Source of the DNA: Neoechinorhynchus agilis
Lineage: Eukaryota; Acanthocephala
Reading direction: 5' to 3'
Assembly: GCA_051530055.1 (NCBI GenBank)
Contig: CM121342.1
Location: 10,354,001-10,418,000, forward strand
DNA: 64,000 nt
The position numbers and the translations under genes were made by a program. The stretch's first letter is position 1; each line of letters begins with the position of its first letter. Shown here piece by piece: positions 39,614 through 51,692 of this stretch. Under the pieces are notes generated by a model. It was given only the letters and a program-made list of their open reading frames with translations. It did no database searches and was not told the DNA's origin.

Positions 39614-42476
39614 ATGGCTCGTTCATCTGTACCCTTGTCGGATTTAAGAATAGAACGAATAAAGAAAGTAGTAATCGTGTTGGATATCTACAATACTTCT
39701 ATGTGCCCTTTAACGAGTACTTTACCGGTTGCTTTATGGCCTGTTGCCAGTAAACCTCTTATTGTTCATTCATTGGATCAACTAATGCGATCCGGTCTTC
39801 GAAATATAATTTTAGTTTGCACTAGATACATGGATGAGATAAAGGGTGTAATAGACAACGCTGGGTTTATTTCAAAACTGATGCGGATTGATTATGTATT
39901 GGCTGGAAACGCTCGTAATGTCGGAGATGCTCTCCGTGAGCTTGACACTCGTGGCGCTCTAGGAACCGATTCATTTCTTCTATTCGACACTCCTTTCATA
40001 AGCAACGCAGTGTTCGATTGTGTGTTCGATGACTTTCACTGCCGCGTAAAGGATAAAAATGCAATTGGTCTTGTCTATTTAGCCAGCGGTCAACATAAAT
40101 ACCTGAACGAATCATCATCGATATCCGTAAAAATGAGTTCAATTACTAAAGACGACGGTAAAGGGTCAGGAGGCATATTAGGGAAACTGAGACGATTCGA
40201 TCATCGTGGTCAATGGTCGGAAAGTGGCACTGATGAAGTTTCCGTTGAGTATCGTGATTTAGATGAACATTGATCGTGTGCGTGCCTTTCGATATGCATC
40301 ATAATCAGTGTTTTAACCGAATGCCACATAACCTTTTGTACTCCTCAATTCTTATCCATGTTTTCCGATAATTTCGATTATGAAACCCTCAGCGATGCCG
40401 TCCGAGGAACACTCGGCGATGAGCAAATCAGTCAGTATCTTCTTTTTGCTCGTATTGTATCAAATGAATTTGTACATTTAACCATAACGGACGTTTCATC
40501 GTACCTGCAATCTTGTATTCAGACTGTGAGCAATATGCCAATGCGGCTTAGCCGGAATGGGCAAGTGTGGACAACATGGGCTCTTTTGACCACGAGGTCA
40601 TTTAAAGCAGTATTGGGAACTGGAGTTTGAGTTTTGGATATTTATAATTTAGGATATCGAACGACCTGTAGGTTTCGACACTTTGAGCGCAAAAATTGCA
40701 GCACTCAAAACAAAAGCATCGGGTCTGATATTGACGAGTTCATAAAAAAATCGAAAATGGCTCAATCGCCACAAACCAGAAAAGTTACTGACCAAAGTGT
40801 CCTTTAATACAAAGCCGATGATATTCCGAAAAACTTGCCTATTTCACAATAATTTATGTTCGGTTAACGAGATATTTAAAAGCGCTACAGCGATTTTATT
40901 AAGACTTTTATGCATCGTAGTCTCCTTACTCATCAAGTCGATTCGCTTTCCTGCGGAATTACAGAGGAAGTTAAGCGACTGCCGTTAAATTGAGCACATA
41001 CATTTTTTAGAAGTATAACTTTTATTATTTTTCATTGCCAATTTACGACTATTACCAACCTCATTTTACTCAATGGCAATTATTAACGGTCAAATTTTGT
41101 CTGGACACTCGCTGATAGTTTGTGTAACCTCGTTCAATTTCTTAGTTGATGCCGATCATTATGACTCGAAAATTTTTTGGCAATAGTAATAAACATGATC
41201 ATAAAATCTCGCGAGGCTGACAATTACCAAAATGCTTGACTTTAAATAATCTAGGCTGGCGAGTAAATCGTCAAATCGTTGTATTTTCACCCTATCAACA
41301 ATTATTGATTAATCCGAATTATTTGTTTGAATGTTTTATTCTTTTTGATTGCGAGAATTGAAAACCTACATTTCTAATCACCAAACTCCAGTCTATGAAA
41401 GGAATCAAGATGAGAGGATCAGTCTACGTTGGCGACGATTCTCATGTGCGTGGAAATGTGTTCAATAGCGCCATTGCAGATCGTTGTATTTTGTCGGATT
41501 CAGTTAGTTTGATTGAATGCGTTTTATGGTCGGGAGTCATTCTCGAACCGGAAAAGGGATCTGGCTTAAAATTAGAAAAATGCGTTATTGGAAACGACGT
41601 CGTAATTCGATCCTCCATGATAGCCGATCACCTTTTCATTTGTCCCAGAGTGCGTACATGCGCAACGGATTAAGATTTTCTTTTTTCTGACAAAAACTTA
41701 ATCTGGATGCTAATATTGAACCGGGATGTATCATTCCTTCCCACAGCCTCGTTGTTCCTTCAGAGAAAACGGGAATTGTCGTCTACGATACGCGAATTGG
41801 TTCCCAGCAGGTGCGGATTTCGATTGACAATACCGTATTGTTCAATAGAGACGGGTTCTCGATGTGGGGCAAAGCATTAGAGGAATCTGATTACGGAGTC
41901 GATACCGATCAAGAAGATACTACCGATTCTGTCGATGAAACAGAGCCCGAATTAGGCCAATCCCTACAGGCATTCGAGATCCACCAAACGATATATCGAG
42001 CATTTCTCGAAGAACTTCCAGACGACCAGCTAGTTCTTGAAATCAACGGAATCAAATTAGCTTTTAATTTGGTTATTCAAGAGATTATTGAACAAAGCGT
42101 GGATAGCTGTCTAGGAATAATCCAAGCTACTCTTGAAAAACAGCACGATTTTGTTAACGCCGTCGCTCGAAAGTTTCCGTTCGTGTTTATGAAAGCCTAC
42201 GTTAACGATTGTCAAACTATGATCGAATTCATTGAGGCGTTTGAAATTAGTTCTCTTAGAAATGAACTTGTTTTACAGCGGGCACCTGAACTAATGATGC
42301 TGTTTTATGAAAACGATCTTGTGGATGAAAATGCAATTGTCGATTATTACGCCCAACCACGTTTAAGTGAGCAAAAATGCATCGAACGGAAATATCGAAA
42401 AGATAGACTGCATTTATTGAGAACAGCGATAAAACCGTTTCTAGAATGGCTGCAAAATGCCGACATCGAGGATTAA
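39614..42476 (+). CDS. EIF2B5: Translation initiation factor eIF2B subunit epsilon
   Basis: The catalytic subunit of the guanine-nucleotide exchange factor for eIF2. Exon 1 (39614-40248) is the pyrophosphorylase-like domain, ending before a 60-nt GT-AG intron. Exon 2 (from 40309) continues VLTECHITFCTPQFLSMFSDNFDYET. A gap follows to about 41391, where the left-handed beta-helix begins (KGIKMRGSVYVGDDSHVRG to SMIADHLFICPR). The last exon has ANIEPGCIIPSHSLVV, an acidic linker and the W2/HEAT domain ending IKPFLEWLQNADIED (catalytic end with the Trp/acid boxes). The junction after ICPR (41649 to about 41706) has a GT but no AG. The end of exon 2 is poorly defined. A TTATTTCAG lies 13 bases before the ATG. 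Confidence 0.9.
40640..41390 (+). other. Large EIF2B5 intron
   Basis: About 750 bases between the second and third recognised exon blocks, far longer than other introns here. It contains a short frame (RFRHFERKNCSTQNKSIG) of unknown meaning. I cannot exclude a small further coding exon. Confidence 0.4.
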
Positions 42477-42559
42477 ACATGTGTTGAAAAATTAAGTGTC
42501 GGGACAGCGTGGCTCAGTGTTTCATTCATCTTAATTCTATCAACTTTTCGCCGACAAAA

Positions 42560-42880
42560 AATTTCAATTTCTTTGTGGCGTCAAATTTTATCGGGTTTTT
42601 ACTCCCAATTTGACATTCATGACTATGCAATCACCATTATTTGATGACGTCACCCATTTTGTTCATTCAATGCTTTAACCAACAAAAAGGTTAATATTTT
42701 TTTGTTGCGTCAAATTTTGTCGGGTTTTAACTCTCAATTTGACATTCATGACTATGCAATCACCATTTTTGGATGACGTCACTTATTTTGTTCATTCAAT
42801 GCTTTAGCCAACAAAAAGATTAATATTTTTTGTTTCGTCAAATTTTATCGTATTTTTATTTCTACTCCGACTAAATCAGA
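42560..42880. repeat. Tandem repeat, about 129-bp unit, about 2.5 copies
   Basis: GCGTCAAATTTTATCGGGTT recurs at about 42579, 42708 and 42836 with nearly identical contents: AATTTGACATTCATGACTAT, GCAATCACCAT, GATGACGTCAC, TTTTGTTCATTCAATGCTTT. Each complete unit includes TGACGTCA. It lies immediately before the large satellite array. Confidence 0.85.
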
Positions 42881-43127
42881 GATTTCGCACCCGTGTTGAT
42901 TGCGTCCAGTACCCATCAAGATGAAATCCACGAGCTTCTGCTTCTCCGCTTCTAGTATAAACTTGCTAGTCGGAGCACAGCTCCTAACGTTAGAAAGAAA
43001 AACTCTCCAAGTTCCAATCGTTTAAAAATAAGATGTTAGCTAAAGATAAAAACCTGCATGATCACAAAATTTAACCCCATAATCAACAATGCGTCAAAAT
43101 AGTAAGGGTTCAGATCAACGAAAAAAT

Positions 43128-46100
43128 TCGAAGAAAAATTCGAGTAAAAGCTTAATCGATTGATCTCAATTACAGTGATTATTAGAGTTACCGCTTGGTT
43201 TATGCAGTACAACGAGGCAATGCTGCCAGCGTGATAGCGACCGCCGAGGAAGGAACAAAGCTCCAATTTCACGGACGGTGGTTATTGCACGTTTTGTGCT
43301 TTATTATTAACGGTGGAATGATTTGACCGTTTCCTAAAATAAACTCGTCTCCCTAGAAAAAGGTACGAATGCCACTTCAAAAATATGCCTTAATCTTAGA
43401 CGAAAAACTAATCCAATTTATACTTTTAGTGACCATACAAACCCGGCCATAACCAATTTGAATTATTTGAGATATTTAGAAGGAAGTAACCTCGCCTTAT
43501 CATTGTTTTCGAAGAAAAATTCGAGTAAAAGCTTTCTACTGATCTCAATTATAGTGATTATTCAAGTTACCGCTTGGTTTATGCAGTACAACGAGGCAAT
43601 GCTGCCAGCGTGATAGCGACCGCCGAAGAAAGAACAATGCTCCAATTCTACGGACGGTGGTGATTGCACGTTTTTTGCTTTATTATTAACTGTAGAATGA
43701 TTTGACCGTTTCCTAAAATAAGCTCGTCTCCCTAGAAAAAGGTACGAATGCCACTTCAAAAATATGCCGTAATCTTAGAAAAAAACTAATCCAATTTATA
43801 GTCTCAGTGACCATACAAACCCGGCCATAACCAATTTGATTTATTTGAGATATTTAGAAGGAAGTAACCTCGCCTTATCATTGTTTTCGAAGAAAAATTC
43901 GAGTAAAAGCTTAATCGATTGATCTCAATTATAGTGATTATTCAAGTTACCGCTTGGTTTATGCAGTACAACGAGGCAATGCTGCCAGCGTGATAGCAGC
44001 CGCGAGGAAGAGACAATGCTCCAATTCTACGGACTGTGGTGATTGCACGTTTTTGCTTTATTATTAACTGTAGAATGATTTGACCGTTTCCTAAAATAAA
44101 CTCGTCTCCCTATAAAAAGGTACAGATACCACTTCAAAAATATGCTTAATCTTAGACGAGAAACTAATCCAATTTATACTTTTAGTGACCATACAAACCC
44201 GGCCATAACCAGTTTGAATTATTTGAAATATTTCGAAGGAAGTAACCACGCCTTATCATTGTTTTCCGAAGAAAAATTCGATGAAAGCAATCGATTGATC
44301 CCAATGATAGTGATTATTCAAGTAACCGCTTCGTTTATGCAGTACAACGAGGCAATGCTGCCAGCGTGATAGCGACGGTCGAGGAAGGAACAAAGCTCCA
44401 ACTTTACGGACGTTGGTTATTACACGTTTTTTTGCTTTATTATTAACTGTAGAATGATTTGACCGTTTCCTAAAATAAACTCGTCTCCCTAGAAAAAGGT
44501 ACGAATGTCAATTCAAAAATATGTCTTAATCTAGCGACATTTAATGAATTACAGCCTCTATAAGTTTTCTATTTGGTTACTTTTCTTTACATTCACCACC
44601 TCCCACCAAATTCCAGCTTTTGTCCTTCCTCGACCGTCGCCATCACGCTGGCAGCATTGCCCCGTTGTACTGCCAGCGAGATATTTTGTCGAAGAAATAA
44701 GCCTGCTCTTGAGTCTCCGGTTGCCTCTCTCAATTTCTTCGAGAGATCCTTGAGCAGAGAGAGTGCCGAGCTGCCGAGCGCTCCATACGTCTCTACCCCA
44801 AAGGGGACAAAATAGTGAGCCCTCGATGGCTGCATATATTTTCGTACCTTCCTCCCTTCCGCTGCACTGGCGGCACCACCGGCGATTTCGAGGGAGTAGG
44901 GGATGTTGCTGGCTGCGAGGGTGTCCACACACGTGGCGTCCCAGAGAAGGCATTTGCCCTCCCGCCACGGGAAGACCGAAATTCCATCGGGCCTACGGCC
45001 GTCTAGTCTGCAGAGGTGGGCGGGTTCCAGGATGTTCGGGAAGTTCGCCGTTCTCAACGCCCGAGAAATTGCGTTATTGATTTCAGAATGGCGTGAAAAC
45101 CTTCCTGCTGACCTTCTGCAGACGAGACCGTGTCGCCCGAAAGCATCAACCAAAGACCCACATCGACAGCGATGGGGCGTGCATATCGGGAGACCGAGTC
45201 TTAAGGATACTGCGATCCTCGTCACCTCGTCAGTAAGAAGAGTTCCCACAGATGCCAGAGGAACAGCCTCCAACCACGCCCCAGATTCTCGTGTTGAAAC
45301 TGCCAACAGTCTAGCTCGGACGACCCCATCGCGAGAACCTGAAAGAAGAGGCTGTGAGCTCTCGCGACAAGAGGTCCGTCCCAGATCGACTGTCTGAGGC
45401 CATTCACGGGAACTTGGTTAGCGCCTGTCTGCTGGCACCATTCCTCAACCGCCACCACGAAATCCCGGTCAAGACAAAACTTTTCTTTCAAAATGTTCTT
45501 CGAGACTGGTAGGCTCCCCTCAAACGATCCAAGAAAGGCCGGCAAAGCAAGGTCGACTAGTGCCCGAATTACCAATCCCCCAGATGACACAGGCAAAGAA
45601 GCTTGTCGCCACGCCTCATCTGAGAGCTGGACATTTAAAATACGCTCGAGGCAAGCCCTCACCTTATTGTCCAGCTTTGCCAATCCTTCTTTGTGTTTGA
45701 AAAATGTTGCTGTGCGAACAATGAATTACAGCCTCTATAAGTTTTCTATTTGGTTACTTTTCTTTACATTCACCACCTCCCACCAAATTCCAGCTGACCG
45801 TTTCCTAAAATAAACTCGTCTCCCTATAAAAAGGTACGAATGCCACTTCAAAAATATGTCTTAATCTTAGACGAGAAACTAATCCAATTTATACTTTTAG
45901 TGACCATACAAACCCGGCCATAACCAATTTGAATTATTTGAAATATTTCGAAGGAAGTAACCACGCCTTATCATTGTTTTCGAAGAAAAATTCGAGTAAA
46001 GGCTTAATCGATTGATCCCAATGATAGTGATTATTCAAGTAACCGCTTCGTTTATGCAGTACAACGAGGCAATGCTGCCAGCGTGATAGCGACGGTCGAG

Positions 46101-49100
46101 GAAGGAACAAAGCTCCAACTTTACGGACGTTGGTTATTACACGTTTTTTTGCTTTATTATTAACTGTAGAATGATTTGACCGTTTCCTAAAATAAACTCG
46201 TCTCCCTATAAAAAGGTACGAATGCCACTTCAAAAATATGTCTTAATCTTAGAAAAAAAACTAATCCAATTTATAGTCTCAGTGACCATACAAACCCGGC
46301 CATAACCAATTTGAATTATTTGAGATATTTCGAAGAAAGTAACCTCGCCTTATCATTTTTTTCGAAGAAAAATTCGAGTAAAGGCTTAATCGATTGATCC
46401 CAATGATAGTGATTATTCAAGTTACCGCTTCGTTTATGCAGTACGACGAGGCAATGCTGCCGGCGTGATAGGGACGGACGAGGAAGGAACAATGCTCCAA
46501 TTCTACGGACGTTGGTTATTGCACGTTTTTTTGCTTTATTATTAACTGTAGAATGATTTGACCGTTTCCTAAAATAAACTCGTCTCCCTATAAAAAGGTA
46601 CGAATGCCACTTCAAAAATATGTCTTAATCTTAGACGAAAAACTAATCCAATTTATACTTTTAGTGACCATACAAACCCAGCCATAACCAATTTGAATTA
46701 TTTGAGATATTTCGAAGAAAGTAACCTCGCCTTATCATTTTTTTCGAAGAAAAATTCGAGTAAAAGCTTAATCTACTGATCTCAATTATAGTGATTATTC
46801 AAGTTACCGCTTCGTTTATGCAGTACAACGACGCAATGCTGCCAGCGTGATAGCGACAGCCAAGGAAAGAACAAAGCTCCAATTTTACGGACGGTGGTGA
46901 TTGCACGTTTTGTGCTTTATTATTAACGTAAGAATGATTTGACCGTTTCCTAAAATAAACTCGTCTCCCTAGAAAAAGGTACGAATGCCACTTCAAAAAT
47001 ATGCCTTAATCTTAGACGAAAAACTAATCCAATTTATACTTTTAGTGACCATACAAACCCGTCCATAACCAATTTGAATTATTTGAGATATTTAGAAGGA
47101 AGTAACCTCGCCTTATCATTGTTCTCGAAGAAAAATTCGAGTAAAAGCTTAATCGATTGATCTCAATTATAGTGATTATTCAAGTTACCGCTTGGTTTAT
47201 GCAGTACAACGAGGCAATGCTGCCAGCGTGATAGCGACAGCCAAGGAAAGAACAAAGCTCCAATTTTACGGACGGTGGTTATTGCACGTTTTTTTTCTTT
47301 ATTATTAACGGTGGAATGATTTGACCGTTTCCTAAAATAAACTCGTCTCCCTAGAAAAAGGTACGAATGCAACTTCAAAAATATGCCTTAATCTTAGACG
47401 AAAAACTAATCCAATTTATACTTTTAGTGACCATACAAACCCGTCCATAACCAATTTGAATTATTTGAGATATTTAGAAGGAAGTAACCTCGCCTTATCA
47501 TTGTTCTCGAAGAAAAATTCGAGTAAAAGCTCAATCGATTGATCTCAATGATAGTGATTATTCAAGCTACCGCTTCGTTTATGCATTACAACGAGGCAAT
47601 GCTGCCAGCGTGATAGCGACGGTCGAGGAAGGAACAAAGCTCCAACTTTACGGACGTTGGTTATTGCACGTTTTTTGCTTTATTATTAACTGTAGAATGA
47701 TTTGACCGTTTCCTAAAATAAACTCGTCTCCCAAGAAAAAGGTACGAATGCCACTTCAAAAATATGTCTTAATCTTAGACGAAAAACTAATCCAATTTAT
47801 ACTTTTAGTGACGCTACAAACCCGTCCATAACCAATTTGAATTATTTGAGATATTTAGAAAGGAAGTAACCTCGCCTTATCATTTTTTTCGAAGAAAAAT
47901 TCGAGTAAAAGCTTAATCGATTGATCTCAATTATAGTGATTATTCAAGTTACCGCTTGGTTTATGCAGTACAACGAGGCAATGCTGCTAGCGTGATAGCG
48001 ACAGCCAAGGAAAGAACAAAGCTCCAATTCTACGGACGGTGGTGATTGCACGTTTTTTGCTTTATTATTAACTGTAGAATGATTTGACCGTTTCCTAAAA
48101 TAAGCTCGTCTCCCTAGAAAAAGGTACGAATGCCACTTCAAAAATATGCCTTAATCTTAGAAAAAAACTAATCCAATTTATAGTCTCAGTGACCATACAA
48201 ACCCGGTCATAACCAATTATAATTATTTGAGATATTTAGAAGGAAGTAACCTCGCCTTATCATTGTTTTCGAATAAAAATTCGAGTAAAGGCTTAATCGA
48301 TTGATCCCAATGATAGTGATTATTCAAGTTACCGCTTCGTTTATGCAGTACAACGAGGCAATGCTGCCAGCGTGATAGCGACAGCCAAGGAAAGAACAAA
48401 GCTCCAATTTTACGGACGTTGGTTATTGCACGTTTTTTTGCTTTATTATTAACTGTAGAATGATTTGACCGTTTCCTAAAATAAACTCGTCTCCCTAGAA
48501 AAAGGTACGAATGTCAATTCAAAAATATGTCTTAATCTTAGACGAAAAACTAATCCAATTTATACTTTTAGTGACCATACAAACCCGGCCATAACCAATT
48601 TGAATTATTTGAGATATTTCGAAGGAAGTAACCACGGCTCATCATTGTTCTCGAAGAAAAATTCGAGTAAAAGCTCAATCGATTGATCTCAATTATAGTG
48701 ATTATTCAAGTTACCGCTTGGTTTATGCAGTACGACGAGGCAATGCTGCCAGCGTGATAGCGACAGCCAAGGAAAGAACAAAGCTCCGATTTCACGGACG
48801 GTGGTTATTGCACGTTTTGTGCTTTATTATTAACGGTGGAATGATTTGACCGTTTCCTAAAATAAACTCGTCTCCCTATAAAAAGGTACGAATGCCACTT
48901 CAAAAATATGTCTTAATCTTAGAAAAAAAACTAATCCAATTTATAGTCTCAGTGACCATACAAACCCGGCCATAACCAATTTGAATTATTTGTGATATTT
49001 CGAAGGAAGTAACCACGGCTCATCATTGTTTTCGAAGAAAAATTCGAGTAAAAGCTTAATCGATTGATCTCAATTATAGTGATTATTCAAGTTACCGCTT

Positions 49101-50590
49101 GGTTTATGCAGTACAACGAGGCAATGCTGCCAGCGTGATAGCGACCGCCGAGGAAGGAACAATGCTCCAATTCTACGGACTGTGGTGATTGCACGTTTTG
49201 TGCTTTATTATTAACGGTGGAATGATTTGACCGTTTCCTAAAATAAACTCGTCTCCCTATAAAAAAGTGCGAATGCCTTGCCTTCAAAAATATGCCTTAA
49301 TCTTAGAAAAAAAACTAATCCAATTTATAGTCTCAGTGACCATACAAACCCGGCCATAACCAATTTGATTTATTTGAGATATTTCGAAGGAAGTAACCAC
49401 GGCTCATCATTGTTCTCGAAGAAGAATTCGAGAGTAAACTCAATCGATTGATCTCAATTATAGTGATTATTCAAGTTACCGCTTGGTTTATGCAGTACGA
49501 CGAGGCAATGCTGCCAGCGTGATAGCGACAGCCAAGGAAAGAACAAAGCTCCGATTTCACGGACGGTGGTTATTGCACGTTTTGTGCTTTATTATTAACG
49601 GTGGAATGATTTGACCGTTTCCTAAAATAAACTCGTCTCCCTATAAAAAGGTACGAATGCCACTTCAAAAATATGTCTTAATCTTAGACGAGAAACTAAT
49701 CCAATTTATACTTTTAGTGACCATACAAACCCGTCCATAACCAATTTGAATTATTTGAGATATTTCGAAGGAAGTAACCACGGCTCATCATTGTTTTCGA
49801 AGAAAAATTCGAGTAAAAGCTTAATCGATTGATCTCAATTATAGTGATTATTCAAGTTACCGCTTGGTTTATGCAGTACAACGAGGCAATGCTGCCAGCG
49901 TGATAGCGACCGCCGAGGAAGGAACAATGCTCCAACTTTACGGACGTTGGTTATTGCACGTTTTTTTGCTTTATTATTAACTGTAGAATGATTTGACCGT
50001 TTCCTAAAATAAACTCGTCTCCCTAGAAAAAGGTACGAATGTCAATTCAAAAATATGTCTTAATCTTAGACGAAAAACTAATCCAATTTATACTTTTAGT
50101 GACCATACAAACCCGGCCATAACCAATTTGAATTATTTGAGATATTTCGAAGGAAGTAACCACGGCTCATCATTGTTTTCGAAGAAAATTCGAGTAAAGC
50201 TTAATCGATTGATCTCAATTATAGTGATTATTCAAGTTACCGCTTGGTTTATGCAGTACAACGAGGCAATGCTGCCAGCGTGATAGCGACCGCCGAGGAA
50301 GGAACAATGCTCCAATTCTACGGACGGTGGTGATTGCACGTTTTTTTGCTTTATTATTAACTGTAGAATGATTGACCGTTTCCTAAAATAAACTCGTCTC
50401 CCTAGAAAAAGGTACGAATGCCACTTCAAAAATATGCCTTAATCTTAGAAAAAAAACTAATCCAATTTATACTTTTAGTGACCATACAAACCCGGCCATA
50501 AATATTTTGAATTATTTGAGATATTTCGAAGGAAGTAACCTCGCCTTATCATTGTTATCGAAGAAAAAGCTTACTCGATTGGTCTCGAAT
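43128..50590. repeat. Satellite array, about 381-bp monomer, about 16 copies
   Basis: TTATTCAAGTTACCGCTT recurs at about 43183, 43561, 43941 and 44317, and then from 46033 at steps of 380-384 bases to 50231. Monomers differ by a few percent, mostly substitutions. Each includes CAATGCTGCCAGCGTGATAG, TTATTATTAACTGTAGAATG and CTAATCCAATTTATACTTTT. Minus-strand frames of 60-100 codons recur but break differently between copies, so they are not genes. The array is interrupted at 44534-45794 by a LINE tail. Confidence 0.95.
44543..45793 (-). mobile_element. LINE 3' end with restriction-like endonuclease, in the satellite
   Basis: On the minus strand two overlapping frames encode the C-terminal part of a non-LTR element: SDEAWRQASLPVSSGGLVIR, then SGAWLEAVPLASVGTLL, RCRCGSLVDAFGRHGLVC, SAGRFSRHSEINNAI and EPAHLCRLDGRRPDG, with WDATCVDTLA. 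The Cys/His cluster plus PD...WD pattern is that of a restriction-like endonuclease, as in R2/R4/NeSL-type LINEs. The reading ends KLEFGGRW. The terminal 75 bases (AATGAATTACAGCCTCTATA to CCAAATTCCAGCT) are present twice, at 44543-44618 and 45719-45793. So two truncated 3' ends lie in tandem. Confidence 0.8.
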
Positions 50591-50599
50591 AAATCAAAT

Positions 50600-50933
50600 A
50601 TGACCGAATGAATACTCACTGAGAGCTTACATTGATTACCCGAATGATTTTCTTTGTGGACCTCCGGTATGTTGTCCATCTAAAACCACGGCTTCTTCCA
50701 TACTTTCTGCCCGACCACAGCTGCCTCTCTGCCTGTTTGCTGCTGCTGACAACGCCGCTTTGTGTGTGTGTGGGTGCGGCGCGTGTGGTGTAGATAGAAC
50801 GAGAAGCGCGTGCAGTACGTGTCTCGCGCGCGCGCGAAAGGGGCTTACTTTGAGAGCAGCGACAAGCTTCACACCTCCTACACTAAAGCCTTCTCACCGC
50901 ACCCAACTACATATTCTCTCGCTCTCTCTCTAG
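50600..50933 (+). promoter_or_regulatory. GC-rich upstream region of the HMG gene
   Basis: A locally GC-rich stretch with an alternating CG run (CTCGCGCGCGCGCGAAAG, about 50822) and TGTGTGTGTG, unlike the AT-rich surroundings. It ends in CTCTCGCTCTCTCTCTAG directly against the ATG. A promoter or 5' untranslated role is inferred. Confidence 0.4.
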
Positions 50934-51692
50934 ATGGATACAAACGAATCTACCGGAGCAGGACAGCAACGTAGGACCCACAAACCCAAGGGCCGGATGT
51001 CTGCTTATACGTTCTTCCTTCAGACCTGTAGAGAAGAATTCCGGAAATCGAATCCAGAACAACCTCTTAGATTCACGGACTTCTCTAAAGAATGCTCAAG
51101 CAAATGGAGGCAACTAAGCGAACAGGACAAAACCAAGTTCTTTGATATGGCCAATCGAGACAAAATCAGATATGAACGAGAAATGGACTCGTACGCTCCA
51201 CCGCCGCCGTCAACAACAACAGCGACCAATTTAAACATAAATGATAATGAAACAAAACGAAAACGAAAAAAGGATCCAAACGCACCCAAAAGACCTTTAT
51301 CTGCTTTCTTCATCTTCTGCTCTGATCAAAGGACTAAAGTCAAAGAAAAACATCCAGAATTCTCTGTGGCAGATATTAGCAAACATTTAGGCACCGTTTG
51401 GGCCACTATGACTGATGAAGACAAAAAACAGTATTATCAACGAAATCAGACGGAAAAAGAACGGTATCAGGCACAAATGCTCGAGTATAATGCAAACATA
51501 ACAGCTACTAAAAGAAGTCGACCACCGGCGGCTGCATCGGCGGCGATGGTGGTTGTTGATCAAGTCACTGGTAGTGATTTAATCATGATGCAACAACAGC
51601 AGCAAGCGATGATGTTCAACCCGGACGGAGGACATAATGTTATCCAGCAACCCAATGAACCATCGTCAGACTATAGACGAAGGGCCATGTAG
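50934..51692 (+). CDS. Two-box HMG chromatin protein (HMGB/DSP1-like)
   Basis: A 252-residue DNA-bending chromatin protein. HMG box A is at about residues 20-86 (KGRMSAYTFFLQTCREEFRK, FSKECSSKWRQL, FFDMANRDKIRYEREM). A basic linker KRKRKKDPNAPKRP follows, and box B is at about 118-185 (LSAFFIFCSDQRTKVKEKHP, ISKHLGTVWATM, YYQRNQTEKERYQAQ). The tail is Ala-, Met- and Gln-rich (MMQQQQQAMMFNPDGG) and has no acidic stretch, as in DSP1/HMG-1.2 and unlike vertebrate HMGB1. No intron. A pyrimidine tract and TCTAG directly precede the ATG. Confidence 0.93.
   Translation: MDTNESTGAGQQRRTHKPKGRMSAYTFFLQTCREEFRKSNPEQPLRFTDFSKECSSKWRQLSEQDKTKFFDMANRDKIRYEREMDSYAPPPPSTTTATNLNINDNETKRKRKKDPNAPKRPLSAFFIFCSDQRTKVKEKHPEFSVADISKHLGTVWATMTDEDKKQYYQRNQTEKERYQAQMLEYNANITATKRSRPPAAASAAMVVVDQVTGSDLIMMQQQQQAMMFNPDGGHNVIQQPNEPSSDYRRRAM

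Noticed and set aside
40309-40310. Non-canonical first intron in EIF2B5
   Set aside because: A GT at 40249 with the AG at 40308 gives a 60-nt intron in correct phase, so canonical splicing explains it.
43562-50429. Recurrent minus-strand frames of 65-99 codons beginning MKWHSYLF
   Set aside because: They arise once per satellite monomer, vary in length because of frame changes between copies, and show no codon-level conservation; a product of the tandem repeat.
43128-50590. CRISPR-like or centromeric function of the tandem array
   Set aside because: Monomers are 381 bp without spacers, in a eukaryote; centromeric use cannot be judged from sequence alone.
50636-50872. 78-codon minus frame upstream of the HMG gene
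   Set aside because: Lies in the GC-rich leader region; composition-driven with no recognisable domain.
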